64,000 bases of DNA, from positions 124,001 to 188,000 of the forward strand of contig DATLFA010000054.1 of the NCBI GenBank assembly GCA_035525225.1, given 5' to 3'. The notes beneath the pieces were generated by a model that made no database searches, was not told the DNA's origin, and saw only the letters and a program-made list of their open reading frames with translations. Source of the stretch: DATLFA01 sp035525225 (GTDB lineage: Bacteria > Actinomycetota > Acidimicrobiia > Acidimicrobiales > WLNW01). The translations under genes and the position numbers were made by a program. Shown in pieces: positions 24,623 to 33,301 of this stretch; position 1 is the first letter of the stretch, and each line of letters opens with the position of its first letter.

Positions 24623-26148
24623 ACGAGCCATATCGCGAGGAACGTGCCCGCATCCGCGCAGAGATGGGAGGCACGGACAAGATCGCGCGGCTGCACGCCG
24701 CCGGTCGGCGCACGGCGCGCGAGCACTTGGAGTGTCTGCTCGACGCCGGCAGTTTCAGCGAAGTCGGAATATTCGCTCGATCAGAGCACGAGGTCGATCA
24801 CGCGTCGACTCCTTCCGATGGCAAGATCTGCGGCCACGGAACGATCGATTCGCGGGCCGTCACGGTGGCGGTCGACGACGTCACCGTCAAGCGCGCCACG
24901 AGTTCGCTCGTCGGCGCGCGCAAGTTGGCGCGCGTCTACGAACAAGCGCGTCGTGCCGGTAATCCGTTCGTCTACATCGGCGAGACCGGGGGAGCGCGAT
25001 TGCCCGACACGCTGAGTGCGGCCGGCTACTCGAGCGAGGCGGTGTTTCCCTGGTTGTCGGCGCGTCGCCGCGAGGTGCCGGTGGCCTGCGCGATCGTCGG
25101 AGAATCGTTCGGGGGTTCGTCGTTCGTCGCCGGGCTGAGCGACTTCGTGGTGCAAGTCCGGGGCAGCGTGCTCGCGATCACTTCGCCTCGTGTGATCGAA
25201 GTTGCGACGGGCCAGCAGGTGAGCAACGAGGCGCTCGGTGGTGCCGATGTCCATGATCGCCGCACCGGCCAGATCGATGTTGCGGTCGACAGCGACGACG
25301 ACGCCTACGAGGCCATTCGCCGATTCCTGTCGTTCATGCCGTCACGCGCGGGCGAGCTACCGCCCCGACTGGCGCCGCGCTCGATCGCGCCGGACAACGC
25401 CATCGCCGAGGTCGTACCGGCAACACGCACGCTGACCTACGACATGCGCGCGCTGCTCGAGGTGCTCGTCGACGACGGCGATCTGCTCGAACTCAAGGCG
25501 AACTTCGGGGCGAGCATCGTCACCGGTCTCGCTCGTATCGACGGGTGGGCCGTGGGCATCATCGCCAGTCAGCCTGCATTCGCAGTCGGTTCGCTCACGC
25601 CCGACGCGTGCTCGAAGGCAACACGTCTGCTGTGTCTTTGTGACGCATTCGGCCTGCCCGTCGTGTTCGTGCAGGACACACCGGGCTTCCTCGTGGGCAC
25701 CGACGTCGAGCACGATCGGCTCCTGGCGCGATCGATGTTGTTCCTCGAAGCGCTGAGCCTGGCGCGCGTGCCGCGATTGTCGCTCGTGGTTCGCAAGGCA
25801 TTCGGTCTTGCGTTCTTCTCGATGGGCGGCTCCAACATGGGCAGCGATCTTCTCGTCGCGTGGCCCGGCGCAGAGATCGGGTTCATGGATCCGGTTGTCG
25901 GTGCGAACGTGTTGCACGCGGATCGATTGGCCGGCCTCGACGGCGAGGCGCGCAAAGACGAGCTGTACCGGCTCGCGGCGCAACTCGGCGCCGACTCCGA
26001 TCCACGCGCCATCGCGGCCGCGATGAACATCGATGACGTGATCGAGCCGGCCGACACCCGGGTCGTGCTCGCCGATGCGCTGGCACGGTACGCGCCCAGT
26101 GCGGTGCGCGAGCCGAGTGTGCTGTCGTCGTGGCCTCACTGGTGGTAG
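24619..26148 (+). CDS. Acyl-CoA carboxylase carboxyltransferase (beta) subunit
   Basis: The 509-residue protein has the two crotonase-like domains of the propionyl/methylcrotonyl-CoA carboxylase beta family. The N-terminal part has GARLPDTL near 124 and GESFGGSSF. The C-terminal part has DTPGFLVGTDVE near 358 and MGGSNMGSDLLVAWPGAEIGFMDP near 403. It transfers CO2 from carboxybiotin to an acyl-CoA. The biotin carboxylase/biotin carrier partner is not in the window, so it must be supplied from elsewhere. The GTG start overlaps the ligase stop, so ligase and carboxylase probably act on one acid. Confidence 0.87.
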   Translation: MNEPYREERARIRAEMGGTDKIARLHAAGRRTAREHLECLLDAGSFSEVGIFARSEHEVDHASTPSDGKICGHGTIDSRAVTVAVDDVTVKRATSSLVGARKLARVYEQARRAGNPFVYIGETGGARLPDTLSAAGYSSEAVFPWLSARRREVPVACAIVGESFGGSSFVAGLSDFVVQVRGSVLAITSPRVIEVATGQQVSNEALGGADVHDRRTGQIDVAVDSDDDAYEAIRRFLSFMPSRAGELPPRLAPRSIAPDNAIAEVVPATRTLTYDMRALLEVLVDDGDLLELKANFGASIVTGLARIDGWAVGIIASQPAFAVGSLTPDACSKATRLLCLCDAFGLPVVFVQDTPGFLVGTDVEHDRLLARSMLFLEALSLARVPRLSLVVRKAFGLAFFSMGGSNMGSDLLVAWPGAEIGFMDPVVGANVLHADRLAGLDGEARKDELYRLAAQLGADSDPRAIAAAMNIDDVIEPADTRVVLADALARYAPSAVREPSVLSSWPHWW

Positions 26149-26167
26149 GCAGCACCGAACAGATCAA

Positions 26168-26186
26168 TACCCCAGGGGGGTATAAT
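26168..26186 (+). promoter_or_regulatory. CsoR-type operator overlapping a TATAAT promoter
   Basis: TACCCC (26168-26173) and GGGGTA (26177-26182) form the C/G-rich dyad typical of copper-sensing CsoR operators. It runs directly into a consensus TATAAT -10 box at 26181-26186. Bound repressor would cover the promoter, so the regulator probably represses itself and the genes downstream until metal binds. The -35 region is poor. Confidence 0.7.
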
Positions 26187-26240
26187 CTGCAACGCGAGCA
26201 CGCCCCCACGACCAGGATCAGTGCGATACGAGGAGTTCCC

Positions 26241-26522
26241 TTGGCCGGGTACACACAGACCAAAGAGCAGCATTTGACCAGCCTTCGCCGTATCGAGGGC
26301 CAGGTGCGAGGGTTGCAACGACTTGTCGACGAAGACACGTACTGCATCGACGTGCTGACGCAGATCTCCGCGGTTTCGCGCGCCCTCCAGCGGGTGGCGG
26401 TGGGCCTCGTCCACGACCACCTCAGTCACTGCGTTGCGGGGGCGGTCCAACAAGGGGAGCCCGGCGCCAGCGAAAAGATCGAAGAAGCCACTGCCGCGAT
26501 CGAGCGGTTGCTGCGAAGCTGA
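26241..26522 (+). CDS. csoR: Copper-sensing CsoR/FrmR-family repressor
   Basis: The 93-residue all-helical protein has the family core LRRIEGQVRGLQRLVDE and the metal-site residues Cys in TYCIDVL, plus His and Cys in HDHLSHCV. This Cys-His-Cys set is the Cu(I) site of CsoR; FrmR would have a different arrangement. Metal binding releases it from DNA. The start is a TTG at 26241 with GAGGAG six bases upstream. An operator and promoter lie 55 bases upstream, consistent with autorepression. No copper transporter follows; the next gene is pcm. Confidence 0.88.
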   Translation: MAGYTQTKEQHLTSLRRIEGQVRGLQRLVDEDTYCIDVLTQISAVSRALQRVAVGLVHDHLSHCVAGAVQQGEPGASEKIEEATAAIERLLRS

Positions 26523-26526
26523 CGTC

Positions 26527-27165
26527 ATGGATGACTTCGTTGAGCGCCGCGAGCTCATGGTGCGACGCGACATCGAAGCCAGAGGTATCGGCGACGTCAG
26601 GGTTCTGGCCGCGATGCGACGGGTGCCGCGGGAGCGGTTCGTCCCCGAGCGGTGGCGCCAGGAGGCCTACGACGACGGCGCGCTGCCGATCGGCGCGCAT
26701 CAGACGATCTCGCAGCCCTATGTCGTCGCATGGATGATCGATGCGCTCGAGTTGCCGGCCGACGCGCGGGTGCTCGAGATCGGCACGGGGTCCGGGTACG
26801 GCGCCGCGGTGCTTGCGGAAGTCGCGGGCGAGGTCGTCACTGTGGAGCGGTTGAGCGAGCTGGCCGACCTGGCGCGAGATCTGCTGCGCGAGCTCGACTA
26901 CCACAACGTCGTCGTTGTTGTCGGGGACGGCACGTTGGGCCATCTTGAGCGCGCGCCATACGACGGCATCTGCGTGACTGCCGCCGCGCCCGAGATACCT
27001 CGCACGTTGTTGGGCCAGCTCACCGACCATGGGAGACTCGTCATCCCCGTCGGCAATCGGGAGGGGCAAGAACTGACCGTCGTGGTTCGCGACGGCGACC
27101 AATTTTCGCGCAAGAGCGTCGGTGGCGTTCGCTTCGTTCCACTCATCGGAGATCAGGGTTGGTAG
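26527..27165 (+). CDS. pcm: Protein-L-isoaspartate O-methyltransferase
   Basis: The 212-residue enzyme has the family pattern: VPRERFVPE near 33, the substrate loop GAHQTISQPYVVAWM near 57-71, and the S-adenosylmethionine motif VLEIGTGSGYGAAVLAE near 84. The late motif reads APYDGICVTAAAPEIP. It methylates isoaspartyl residues in damaged proteins to start their repair. It starts four bases after csoR, so it probably lies in the CsoR-controlled transcript, a possible link between metal stress and protein damage. It ends two bases before the next start. Confidence 0.9.
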   Translation: MDDFVERRELMVRRDIEARGIGDVRVLAAMRRVPRERFVPERWRQEAYDDGALPIGAHQTISQPYVVAWMIDALELPADARVLEIGTGSGYGAAVLAEVAGEVVTVERLSELADLARDLLRELDYHNVVVVVGDGTLGHLERAPYDGICVTAAAPEIPRTLLGQLTDHGRLVIPVGNREGQELTVVVRDGDQFSRKSVGGVRFVPLIGDQGW

Positions 27166-27167
27166 GT

Positions 27168-28703
27168 GTGGTACCGCAGACGATCTCCGAACTGGTCGAC
27201 GCGGTGGCCGACGCCTGGCCCGAGGAGTTGGCGTGCGTCGACGGCGCCCGGCGAGTCAGCTACCGCCAGTTGCGCGACGAGGCCGTCCGTGCGGGCGCCG
27301 CACTCGCGGCCAGCGGGCTGCGCAAGGACGACGCCATTGCTCTGTGGGCGCCGAACGGAGTCGAGTGGATCACGGTGTCGCTCGGTGCTGCATACGTAGG
27401 GGCCAGAGTGGTTCCGCTCAACACGAGATATCGCGCCGACGAGGCGGCAGACATACTGCGCCGGTCGCAGGCGACGATGCTGTTCACCGTCAACGGATTC
27501 CTGGGACACGACTACGCCACGTCTTTGCAATCGACCACGCACGAGCTGCCGCGACTTCGAGAGACGGTGTTGTTGCACGGCAAGGGCGATTGCACGCTGT
27601 CGTTCGACACGTTCATGGGTCGCGCCGACGGCCTTCCGCATGTCACAGTCACCGGCGACGACGTGTCGCACATCCAGTACACGTCGGGTACGACCGGACA
27701 GGCCAAGGGGGCAATGCTGTGTCACCGGGCAATGGTGGGCACCACGCGTGACTGGATCGCCAATGTGGGCTTGCGTCGGGGCGATCGCTATCTGATCGTG
27801 AGCCCTTTCTTCCACATCTCCGGGCACAAGACCGGCGTGCTCGCGTGTGTCACCGCGGGCGCCACGATCTATCCGCAGGCCGTGTTCGATCCCGTCGCCG
27901 TCATGCAGCGCGTGCAGGACGAGCGCATCACGGTGCTGCCCGGTCCGCCGACGATCTACCAGTCGCTGCTCGAACATCCCCGCCGTCGCGAGTTCGATCT
28001 TTCGTCGCTGCAGTTGGCGGTGACCGGTGCGGCGAGCATTCCGGCCGTGCTCATCGGCCGGATGTTCGACGAGCTCGGGTTCGATCGCGTGATCAGCGCC
28101 TACGGCATCACCGAGACGACGGGGGTCGTGACGATGTGCCGACCCGGCGACGACCGGGCCACGATCGCCGCGACGTCGGGCCGGGTGGTGTCGGGTGTCG
28201 AGATCAAGATCGCACCGCTCACGGACAACGAGCGAAGCGAGGGGGCCGCCGGTGAGATCCTCGTCCGCGGGTACAACGTGATGCGCGGGTATCTCGATGA
28301 CCCCGCGGCAACGAGCGAAGCGATCGACAGTGACGGATGGTTCCACTCGGGCGACGTCGGGTGGCTCGACGATTCCGGCAACTTGCGAATAACCGATCGC
28401 ATCAAAGACCTCTTCATCGTGGGCGGATTCAACGTCTACCCCGCAGAGATCGAGGCCATGTTGCTCACGCATCCGGCGATCGCCGAAGCTGCGGTGGTGG
28501 GGATACCCGACGAGCGCATGGGCGAGGTCGGCGCGGCGTTCGTCGTCGCCCGATACCCGATCGACAGTGACGAGTTGATCGGCTGGTGCCGCGAACATCT
28601 GGCCAACTTCAAGGTGCCGCGGCGGGTGCTCTTCGTCGACTCGCTCCCGGTCAACGCCAGCGGCAAGGTGACCAAGTTCGAGTTGCGCGCCTTCGTCGAG
28701 TGA
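27168..28703 (+). CDS. FadD3-like acyl-CoA ligase
   Basis: The 511-residue adenylate-forming ligase has YTSGTTGQAKGAM near 169, FFHISGHKTGVLAC near 212, LPGPPTIYQSLLEHP, AYGITETTG, and the GFNVYPAEIEAML and NASGKVTK lid motifs intact. The PGPPTIYQSLL and FDLSSL blocks closely resemble mycobacterial FadD3, which activates the hydrindane propionate left after steroid A/B-ring removal. That suggests, but does not prove, a role in steroid or polycyclic acid breakdown. The GTG at 27168 follows the pcm stop by two bases; a TTG at 27159 is an alternative. Confidence 0.85.
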   Translation: MVPQTISELVDAVADAWPEELACVDGARRVSYRQLRDEAVRAGAALAASGLRKDDAIALWAPNGVEWITVSLGAAYVGARVVPLNTRYRADEAADILRRSQATMLFTVNGFLGHDYATSLQSTTHELPRLRETVLLHGKGDCTLSFDTFMGRADGLPHVTVTGDDVSHIQYTSGTTGQAKGAMLCHRAMVGTTRDWIANVGLRRGDRYLIVSPFFHISGHKTGVLACVTAGATIYPQAVFDPVAVMQRVQDERITVLPGPPTIYQSLLEHPRRREFDLSSLQLAVTGAASIPAVLIGRMFDELGFDRVISAYGITETTGVVTMCRPGDDRATIAATSGRVVSGVEIKIAPLTDNERSEGAAGEILVRGYNVMRGYLDDPAATSEAIDSDGWFHSGDVGWLDDSGNLRITDRIKDLFIVGGFNVYPAEIEAMLLTHPAIAEAAVVGIPDERMGEVGAAFVVARYPIDSDELIGWCREHLANFKVPRRVLFVDSLPVNASGKVTKFELRAFVE

Positions 28704-28723
28704 CGCTCGAACGAAGCAAGAGC

Positions 28724-28729
28724 TAGGGT
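28724..28729 (+). promoter_or_regulatory. Candidate -10 box (TAGGGT), leaderless SDR gene
   Basis: TAGGGT ends eight bases before ATG 28738. A TGACG-containing -35-like element lies about 17 bases upstream (from 28701). Confidence 0.5.
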
Positions 28730-28737
28730 CGCCCGCC

Positions 28738-29532
28738 ATGGAAGTCTTCGAGAGCTTTCGCCTGACCGGCAAGGTGGCGATTGTGACCGGTGCCGGCAAG
28801 GGGATCGGTGCCGCGATCGCGGTGACGCTCGCCGAAGCGGGCGCTGATGTGGCGATCACCGCTCGGACCAAGGACGACCTCGACGGCGTTGCCGAACAGA
28901 TCCGCGCGACCGGGCGGCGCGCATTGGTCTATCCCGCCGACGTGATGAACCTCGACGAGTTGTCGGCGTTCGTCGACACAACGGTCGCGGAATTGGGTGG
29001 CCTCGACATCGTCGTCAACAATGCCGGGGGATCGAACGCAAAGGCGTTCTCGCTGACGACTGTGGAAGAGCTCGAGTGGTGCTTTCGCTTCAACGTGTCG
29101 ACCGCGTTCGAGATGACTCGGCTGGCCGTGCCCCACATGCTCGCGCGAGGCGCGGGTTCGGTGATCAACATCACGTCGATCTCTGGTCACAAGGCGGTCC
29201 GGGGCTCGGTCAGCTATGCCACGGCGAAGGGCGCGTTGAGCCACATGACGCGCAACATCGCGGCCGATCTGGCGCCCCGCATCCGGGTCAATGCCATCGC
29301 TCCGGGTGCGATCGAGACGGATTCGCTGGCCGGCTGGCTCGACCAGTTCGGCGAGGTGCGCGAGCAGATGATCGAACGCACGGCGATGCGGCGCAACGGC
29401 CGGGTCGCGGACATCGCGCTGGCGTGCTTGTACTTCGCGTCGCCCGCGTCGTCGTGGGTGACCGGCAAGATTCTCGAGGTCGACGGCATGGCGCAGCACG
29501 AACTGATCGACAAGCATCTCGCCGATCTCTGA
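28738..29532 (+). CDS. Short-chain dehydrogenase/reductase (7alpha-HSD/FabG-like)
   Basis: The 264-residue SDR has TGAGKGIG (residues 18-25), NNAGG near 98, the catalytic Ser in NITSISG and an intact YATAK. Its layout resembles 7alpha-hydroxysteroid dehydrogenase and FabG-type enzymes that interconvert hydroxyl and keto groups with NAD(P). Its place after a FadD3-like ligase fits a degradative pathway for cyclic or steroid-derived acids. It has its own probable leaderless promoter and is followed after 49 bases by a NIPSNAP-like gene. Confidence 0.87.
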   Translation: MEVFESFRLTGKVAIVTGAGKGIGAAIAVTLAEAGADVAITARTKDDLDGVAEQIRATGRRALVYPADVMNLDELSAFVDTTVAELGGLDIVVNNAGGSNAKAFSLTTVEELEWCFRFNVSTAFEMTRLAVPHMLARGAGSVINITSISGHKAVRGSVSYATAKGALSHMTRNIAADLAPRIRVNAIAPGAIETDSLAGWLDQFGEVREQMIERTAMRRNGRVADIALACLYFASPASSWVTGKILEVDGMAQHELIDKHLADL

Positions 29533-29581
29533 CGCCAGGCACCACCGAACGCACACGGACCGATCTAGAGGGGACGATCGA

Positions 29582-30316
29582 ATGAGCCAGAACCGGGTGT
29601 ACATCCACGAGTTCGTCTACATCACTGGCCACAGCCGGGCGAAGTACTTCCAGCACATCACCGCCAACTGGTCGCCGATCGGGCAGGAAGAACGGGGACA
29701 GCTGTGCTACGGCATCTGGGGCACCGTCGGCTCGACCGCTCGTTGGCCCGAAGTCATCAACATGTGGGAGTACCGCGACTGGGAGCACCTCGCCGACACG
29801 TTCCGCATCGAGTTCAACCACCCGACCCTGCAAGACCCGTCACTGGTCGAGTGGTGGGCCGCCGCCGAAAAGCTGCGCTCGGGCGGATGGGACCGCGTGC
29901 TCATCGCCGCGGACTACACGCCGAGCATCGGGGAGCTCAATGCCGCCGGCGTCAACGGCGAGCTGTACATGCACGAGATCTACGACGTGAACCCGGGCGA
30001 GAGCCGATCGATGTTGGAGTTGATCGCCGACGTCGCGGTACCCGCCTACCGCGCGCATGACGCGCGCCTGGTCGGTGCGTTTCGCACCGGCCTCGTCGAC
30101 GACCGCGAGTGCATCGTGTTGTGGGCATTGCCCGACTGGGCCGCATGGGCGCGCTTCGAAACAGCGATCGATACCGCGGTCGAGTTGCGTTCGTGGCGCG
30201 AGCGCGCTCGCCGCCATGTTCGCCGCACCCACCGGTGCCTGATGGTGGACTCGCCGCTCAGCCCTCTGCGCACCGGCCGCCAGCCACAGATGAGCGACCG
30301 CGTCCCCTTCGACTAA
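29582..30316 (+). CDS. NIPSNAP-like dimeric alpha/beta-barrel protein
   Basis: The 244-residue protein looks like two fused ferredoxin-like barrels. The first starts VYIHEFVYITGHSRAKYFQHI and contains NMWEYRDWEHLADTF. The second starts LYMHEIYDVNPGESRSMLELI and contains CIVLWALPDWAAWARFE. The strand-W-x-D-x-W pattern is that of NIPSNAP and related proteins. No enzymatic activity is established for most members. It follows the SDR gene on the same strand, and the ATG at 29582 is preceded by GAGGGGACGATCGA. It is 11 bases from the convergent dehydrogenase gene. Confidence 0.7.
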   Translation: MSQNRVYIHEFVYITGHSRAKYFQHITANWSPIGQEERGQLCYGIWGTVGSTARWPEVINMWEYRDWEHLADTFRIEFNHPTLQDPSLVEWWAAAEKLRSGGWDRVLIAADYTPSIGELNAAGVNGELYMHEIYDVNPGESRSMLELIADVAVPAYRAHDARLVGAFRTGLVDDRECIVLWALPDWAAWARFETAIDTAVELRSWRERARRHVRRTHRCLMVDSPLSPLRTGRQPQMSDRVPFD

Positions 30317-30327
30317 CCGCGAACGGG

Positions 30328-31245
30328 TCAGTAGCCGAGTTCGACGTCGACCAGGCCGACGAGCGGTTCGCCGGCGACGAAGCGAGCGACGTTGTCGCGC
30401 ACGCGCGCCGCGATGAGGGGCAAGCCCATCTCGGGAGTGTTCGCGATGTGGGGAGTGATGATGCAGTTCGGGATCGACCACAGCGGATGGCCCTGCGGTA
30501 GCGGTTCGGGGTCGGTGACGTCGAGCGCGGCGCCTCCGATGCGTTGTTCGACCAGCGCGACGACGAGGTCGTCGGTGACGACATGTCCGCCGCGGCCGAC
30601 GTTGACGAGCCATGTGTGCTCGGTCATGCGCGACAAGAACGCGGCGTCGACGATGCCGCGTGTTTGCTGCGTGAGCGCGAGTGCGATGACGACGACGTCC
30701 GCGTCGCGCAGCGCGACATCGAGTTGGGTGCGTTCGGTGATGACCCGTGCTCCCGCGATCGGCTCGTCATGGTGGCGGAACACGGTGACCTCGCAACCGA
30801 ACGGTTGGAGCAGCGAGAGAAGTGACCTGCAGATGCCGCCCCCGCCGAGGATGAGCACCCGCGCGCCGATGAGGTTGCGCCCGATCGGTGCCGACCAACG
30901 ATCCGCGCGGGCGAAGGTGGCGATGCCGCGCAAGCCGGCGAGCGCCAGCGCCAGTGCGTGCTCGGCGACGGGCGGCGCGTAGACGCCCTTGCCGCACGTC
31001 CACACGTAACGAGGGTCCAGATAGTCGACGAAGGGCTCGATGCCTGCATACGGAAGTTGGATCCAACGCACGCGCGGTGCGGTGGCGATCAACTGCGGAT
31101 ACATCTCCGACCGTTGCGGATCGGCCCAGATCAACGCATCGGCTTGCGCCGGCGGGCCGACAGTTGCGCCCGCCTCACGTACGGCGGCGACAAATGCCGC
31201 GTGCATCTCCGGTCGCGTGGCAGGTTCGACGGCGACAGTGACCAT
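30328..31245 (-). CDS. D-isomer-specific 2-hydroxyacid dehydrogenase
   Basis: The 305-residue protein has the family NAD-binding domain (VLILGGGGICRSLL near 128-141), though the last Gly of GxGxxG is Cys. The catalytic triad is the Arg in NVGRGG, the Glu in TDPEPLPQGHPLW and the His in TPHIANT. It reduces 2-keto acids to D-2-hydroxyacids or the reverse. The N-terminal substrate domain is of the short type. It is transcribed away from the cbs-metB operon with 54 bases between starts. Longer upstream starts would run through the divergent gene and are rejected. Confidence 0.86.
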   Translation of the reverse strand: MVTVAVEPATRPEMHAAFVAAVREAGATVGPPAQADALIWADPQRSEMYPQLIATAPRVRWIQLPYAGIEPFVDYLDPRYVWTCGKGVYAPPVAEHALALALAGLRGIATFARADRWSAPIGRNLIGARVLILGGGGICRSLLSLLQPFGCEVTVFRHHDEPIAGARVITERTQLDVALRDADVVVIALALTQQTRGIVDAAFLSRMTEHTWLVNVGRGGHVVTDDLVVALVEQRIGGAALDVTDPEPLPQGHPLWSIPNCIITPHIANTPEMGLPLIAARVRDNVARFVAGEPLVGLVDVELGY

Positions 31246-31299
31246 GGGCCTACGCTGCCACGTGATCGTCGTCGACAGCCAGCAGAGGTGTTCGTGGAC

Positions 31300-32076
31300 A
31301 TGGCCGACTCGGTGCTCGACCTCATCGGGGACACCCCGCTCGTGCGTCTCGCCCGCGTCGGCGCGGGAGTGCGGGCAACGGTGGTCGCCAAGCTCGAGAC
31401 GACGAACCCGGGCGGCAGTGTGAAGGACCGGGCCGCGCTCGGCATGCTCGAAGCGGCCGAACGCGACGGCCTCGTCGGCCCCGGATCCACCATCATCGAA
31501 AAGACATCCGGCAACACCGGGATCGGCCTCGCCATCGTGAGTGCGTTGCGCGGCTACCGCTGCATCTTCGTCATGACCGAGAAGGCGGCGCCCGAGAAGG
31601 TGGCGCTGCTGCGTGCATACGGCAGCGAGGTGATCGTGTGCCCGGTCGGGTTGCCCGACGACGATCCCCGTTCGGCGACCGCGGTGACCAAACGGCTGCT
31701 CGCCGAGATACCCGACTCGTTGCGGCCCGATCAGTACGAGAACCCGGCGAACCCTGCGTTCCACGAGCGCACGACGGGCCCCGAGATATGGCGCCAGACC
31801 GACGGCACGGTGGCCCATTTCGTCGCGACCGCCGGCACCGGTGGCACGATCGTCGGCACCGGGCGCTATTTGAAGGCGATGAACCTCGACCCGACTCGAC
31901 GCGACGCTGCGGTGACTTCGGTGATGGGCCCGCGACTTCCCCGCCTCGGCATCGGCGAGTCGCTCGTGCGGGCGGGTGAGGTGCTGGCATCGTCGCCGGC
32001 CGCGGTCGTTCACGACGGCGGTCGCCCGATCGCATTGATCACGAGCGCGGATCTCGGGAGTAGGAGCAGCCGGTGA
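31300..32076 (+). pseudogene. cbs: Cystathionine beta-synthase with internal deletion
   Basis: The first 192 residues match the PLP domain of cystathionine beta-synthase: LIGDTPLVRL, PGGSVKDR with PLP Lys42, KTSGNTGIG and ATAGTGGTIVGTGRYLK. The protein then jumps to the end of the second CBS domain (VMGPRLPRLGIGESLVRAGE, VVHDGGRPIALITSADL). About 200 residues are missing compared with the usual 460. They comprise the rest of the PLP domain and the first CBS domain. The reading frame is preserved across the junction near 31880-31910. It is probably inactive. ATG 31300 or GTG 31288 start it; the end overlaps metB (GTGA). Confidence 0.75.
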
Positions 32077-33236
32077 ATGCGGACGATCACTTCATCGATC
32101 CCGCGGAGTTCGGATTCGAAACGCGCGCGATCCACGCGGGGCAACCGCCGGACGAATCGACGGGCGCAGTGGTCACGCCGATCCATCCTGCGACCACGTT
32201 CGCGCAGGAAGAAGTGGGCAAGCACCGCGGCTTCGAGTACGCGCGCACGGGCAACCCGACGCGCGCCGCGCTCGAACGCTGCCTCGCCTCGCTCGAAGGC
32301 GCAACGTTCGGCTCCGCGTTCGGATCGGGCTTGGCTGCCGAAGATGCGATCTTGCGCGGGTTGCGACCGGGCGATCACATCGTCATGGGGAATGACGCGT
32401 ATGGCGGCACGTTCCGGTTGATCGACCGCGTGCACGGGCCGATGGGCATCACCGCGACGGCAGTCGACCTCACCGATCATGCGGCGACCGTCGCGGCGTT
32501 CCGCCCATCGACCAAGCTCGTATGGGTCGAGACGCCGACGAACCCTCTGCTGACGATCGTGGATATCGCCGCGGTTGCGGGGCTCGCACACGAACGCGGC
32601 GCGAAGGTTGTCGTCGACAACACGTTTGCGACGCCGTACCTTCAGCAGCCACTCGCGCTGGGCGCCGACATCGTCGTGCACTCGACGACCAAGTACCTCG
32701 GCGGTCACAGCGATGTCGTCGGTGGTTTCGTGGCGACCAACGACGCCGACGCAGCCGACGGGATCCGCTTCGTGCAGAACGCCGTCGGGGCAGTGCCCAG
32801 TCCCTTCGACTGCTATCTCGTGCTTCGTGGCATCAAGACGCTGGCCGTACGCCTCGACCGGCACTGCGACAACGCTCGCGAAGTGGTCGCCATGTTGCAG
32901 ACGCATCCGCGTGTCGGCACCGTGCGCTACCCGGGGCTGCCCGATCACCCCGGCCACGCGATCGCCGCACGTCAGATGCGGGCGCCCGGCGGCATGGTTT
33001 CGTTCACGATGCAGGGCGGGCGCGAGGCGGCGCTACAGGTGGTCAGCCGCACCAAGGTCTTCACGCTCGCCGAATCGCTCGGCGCAGTCGAATCACTGAT
33101 CGAGCACCCTGGCGCGATGACGCACGCGTCGGTGGCCGGCTCTGCCTTGCAGGTGCCCGACGATCTCATCCGCCTCTCGGTCGGTATCGAGTCCGTCGAC
33201 GATCTCGTTCTCGACCTGCGCCGCGCGCTGGAGTGA
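32073..33236 (+). CDS. metB: Cystathionine gamma-synthase/lyase family enzyme
   Basis: The 387-residue PLP enzyme has TRAIHAGQPPD, the YARTGNPTR motif near 56-64, ETPTNPLL near 153, and the PLP lysine K207 in STTKYLGGHSD. It belongs to the trans-sulfuration family. Next to cbs it would be expected to act as gamma-lyase or gamma-synthase, linking cysteine and homocysteine metabolism. These activities are not separable by reading. The GTG start overlaps the cbs stop by four bases, so translation is coupled even though cbs appears broken. The gene looks intact. Confidence 0.9.
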   Translation: MNADDHFIDPAEFGFETRAIHAGQPPDESTGAVVTPIHPATTFAQEEVGKHRGFEYARTGNPTRAALERCLASLEGATFGSAFGSGLAAEDAILRGLRPGDHIVMGNDAYGGTFRLIDRVHGPMGITATAVDLTDHAATVAAFRPSTKLVWVETPTNPLLTIVDIAAVAGLAHERGAKVVVDNTFATPYLQQPLALGADIVVHSTTKYLGGHSDVVGGFVATNDADAADGIRFVQNAVGAVPSPFDCYLVLRGIKTLAVRLDRHCDNAREVVAMLQTHPRVGTVRYPGLPDHPGHAIAARQMRAPGGMVSFTMQGGREAALQVVSRTKVFTLAESLGAVESLIEHPGAMTHASVAGSALQVPDDLIRLSVGIESVDDLVLDLRRALE

Positions 33237-33301
33237 CGACAAACAGAGTCGGTGCGCCGGTATCGTGCGCGTTGCCCCCAAACGATCGCGACCCACCAGC
33301 T

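Noticed and set aside
30958..31299. Upstream extension of the cbs frame
   Set aside because: It would run antisense through the dehydrogenase gene; the family start is near LIGDTPLVRL.
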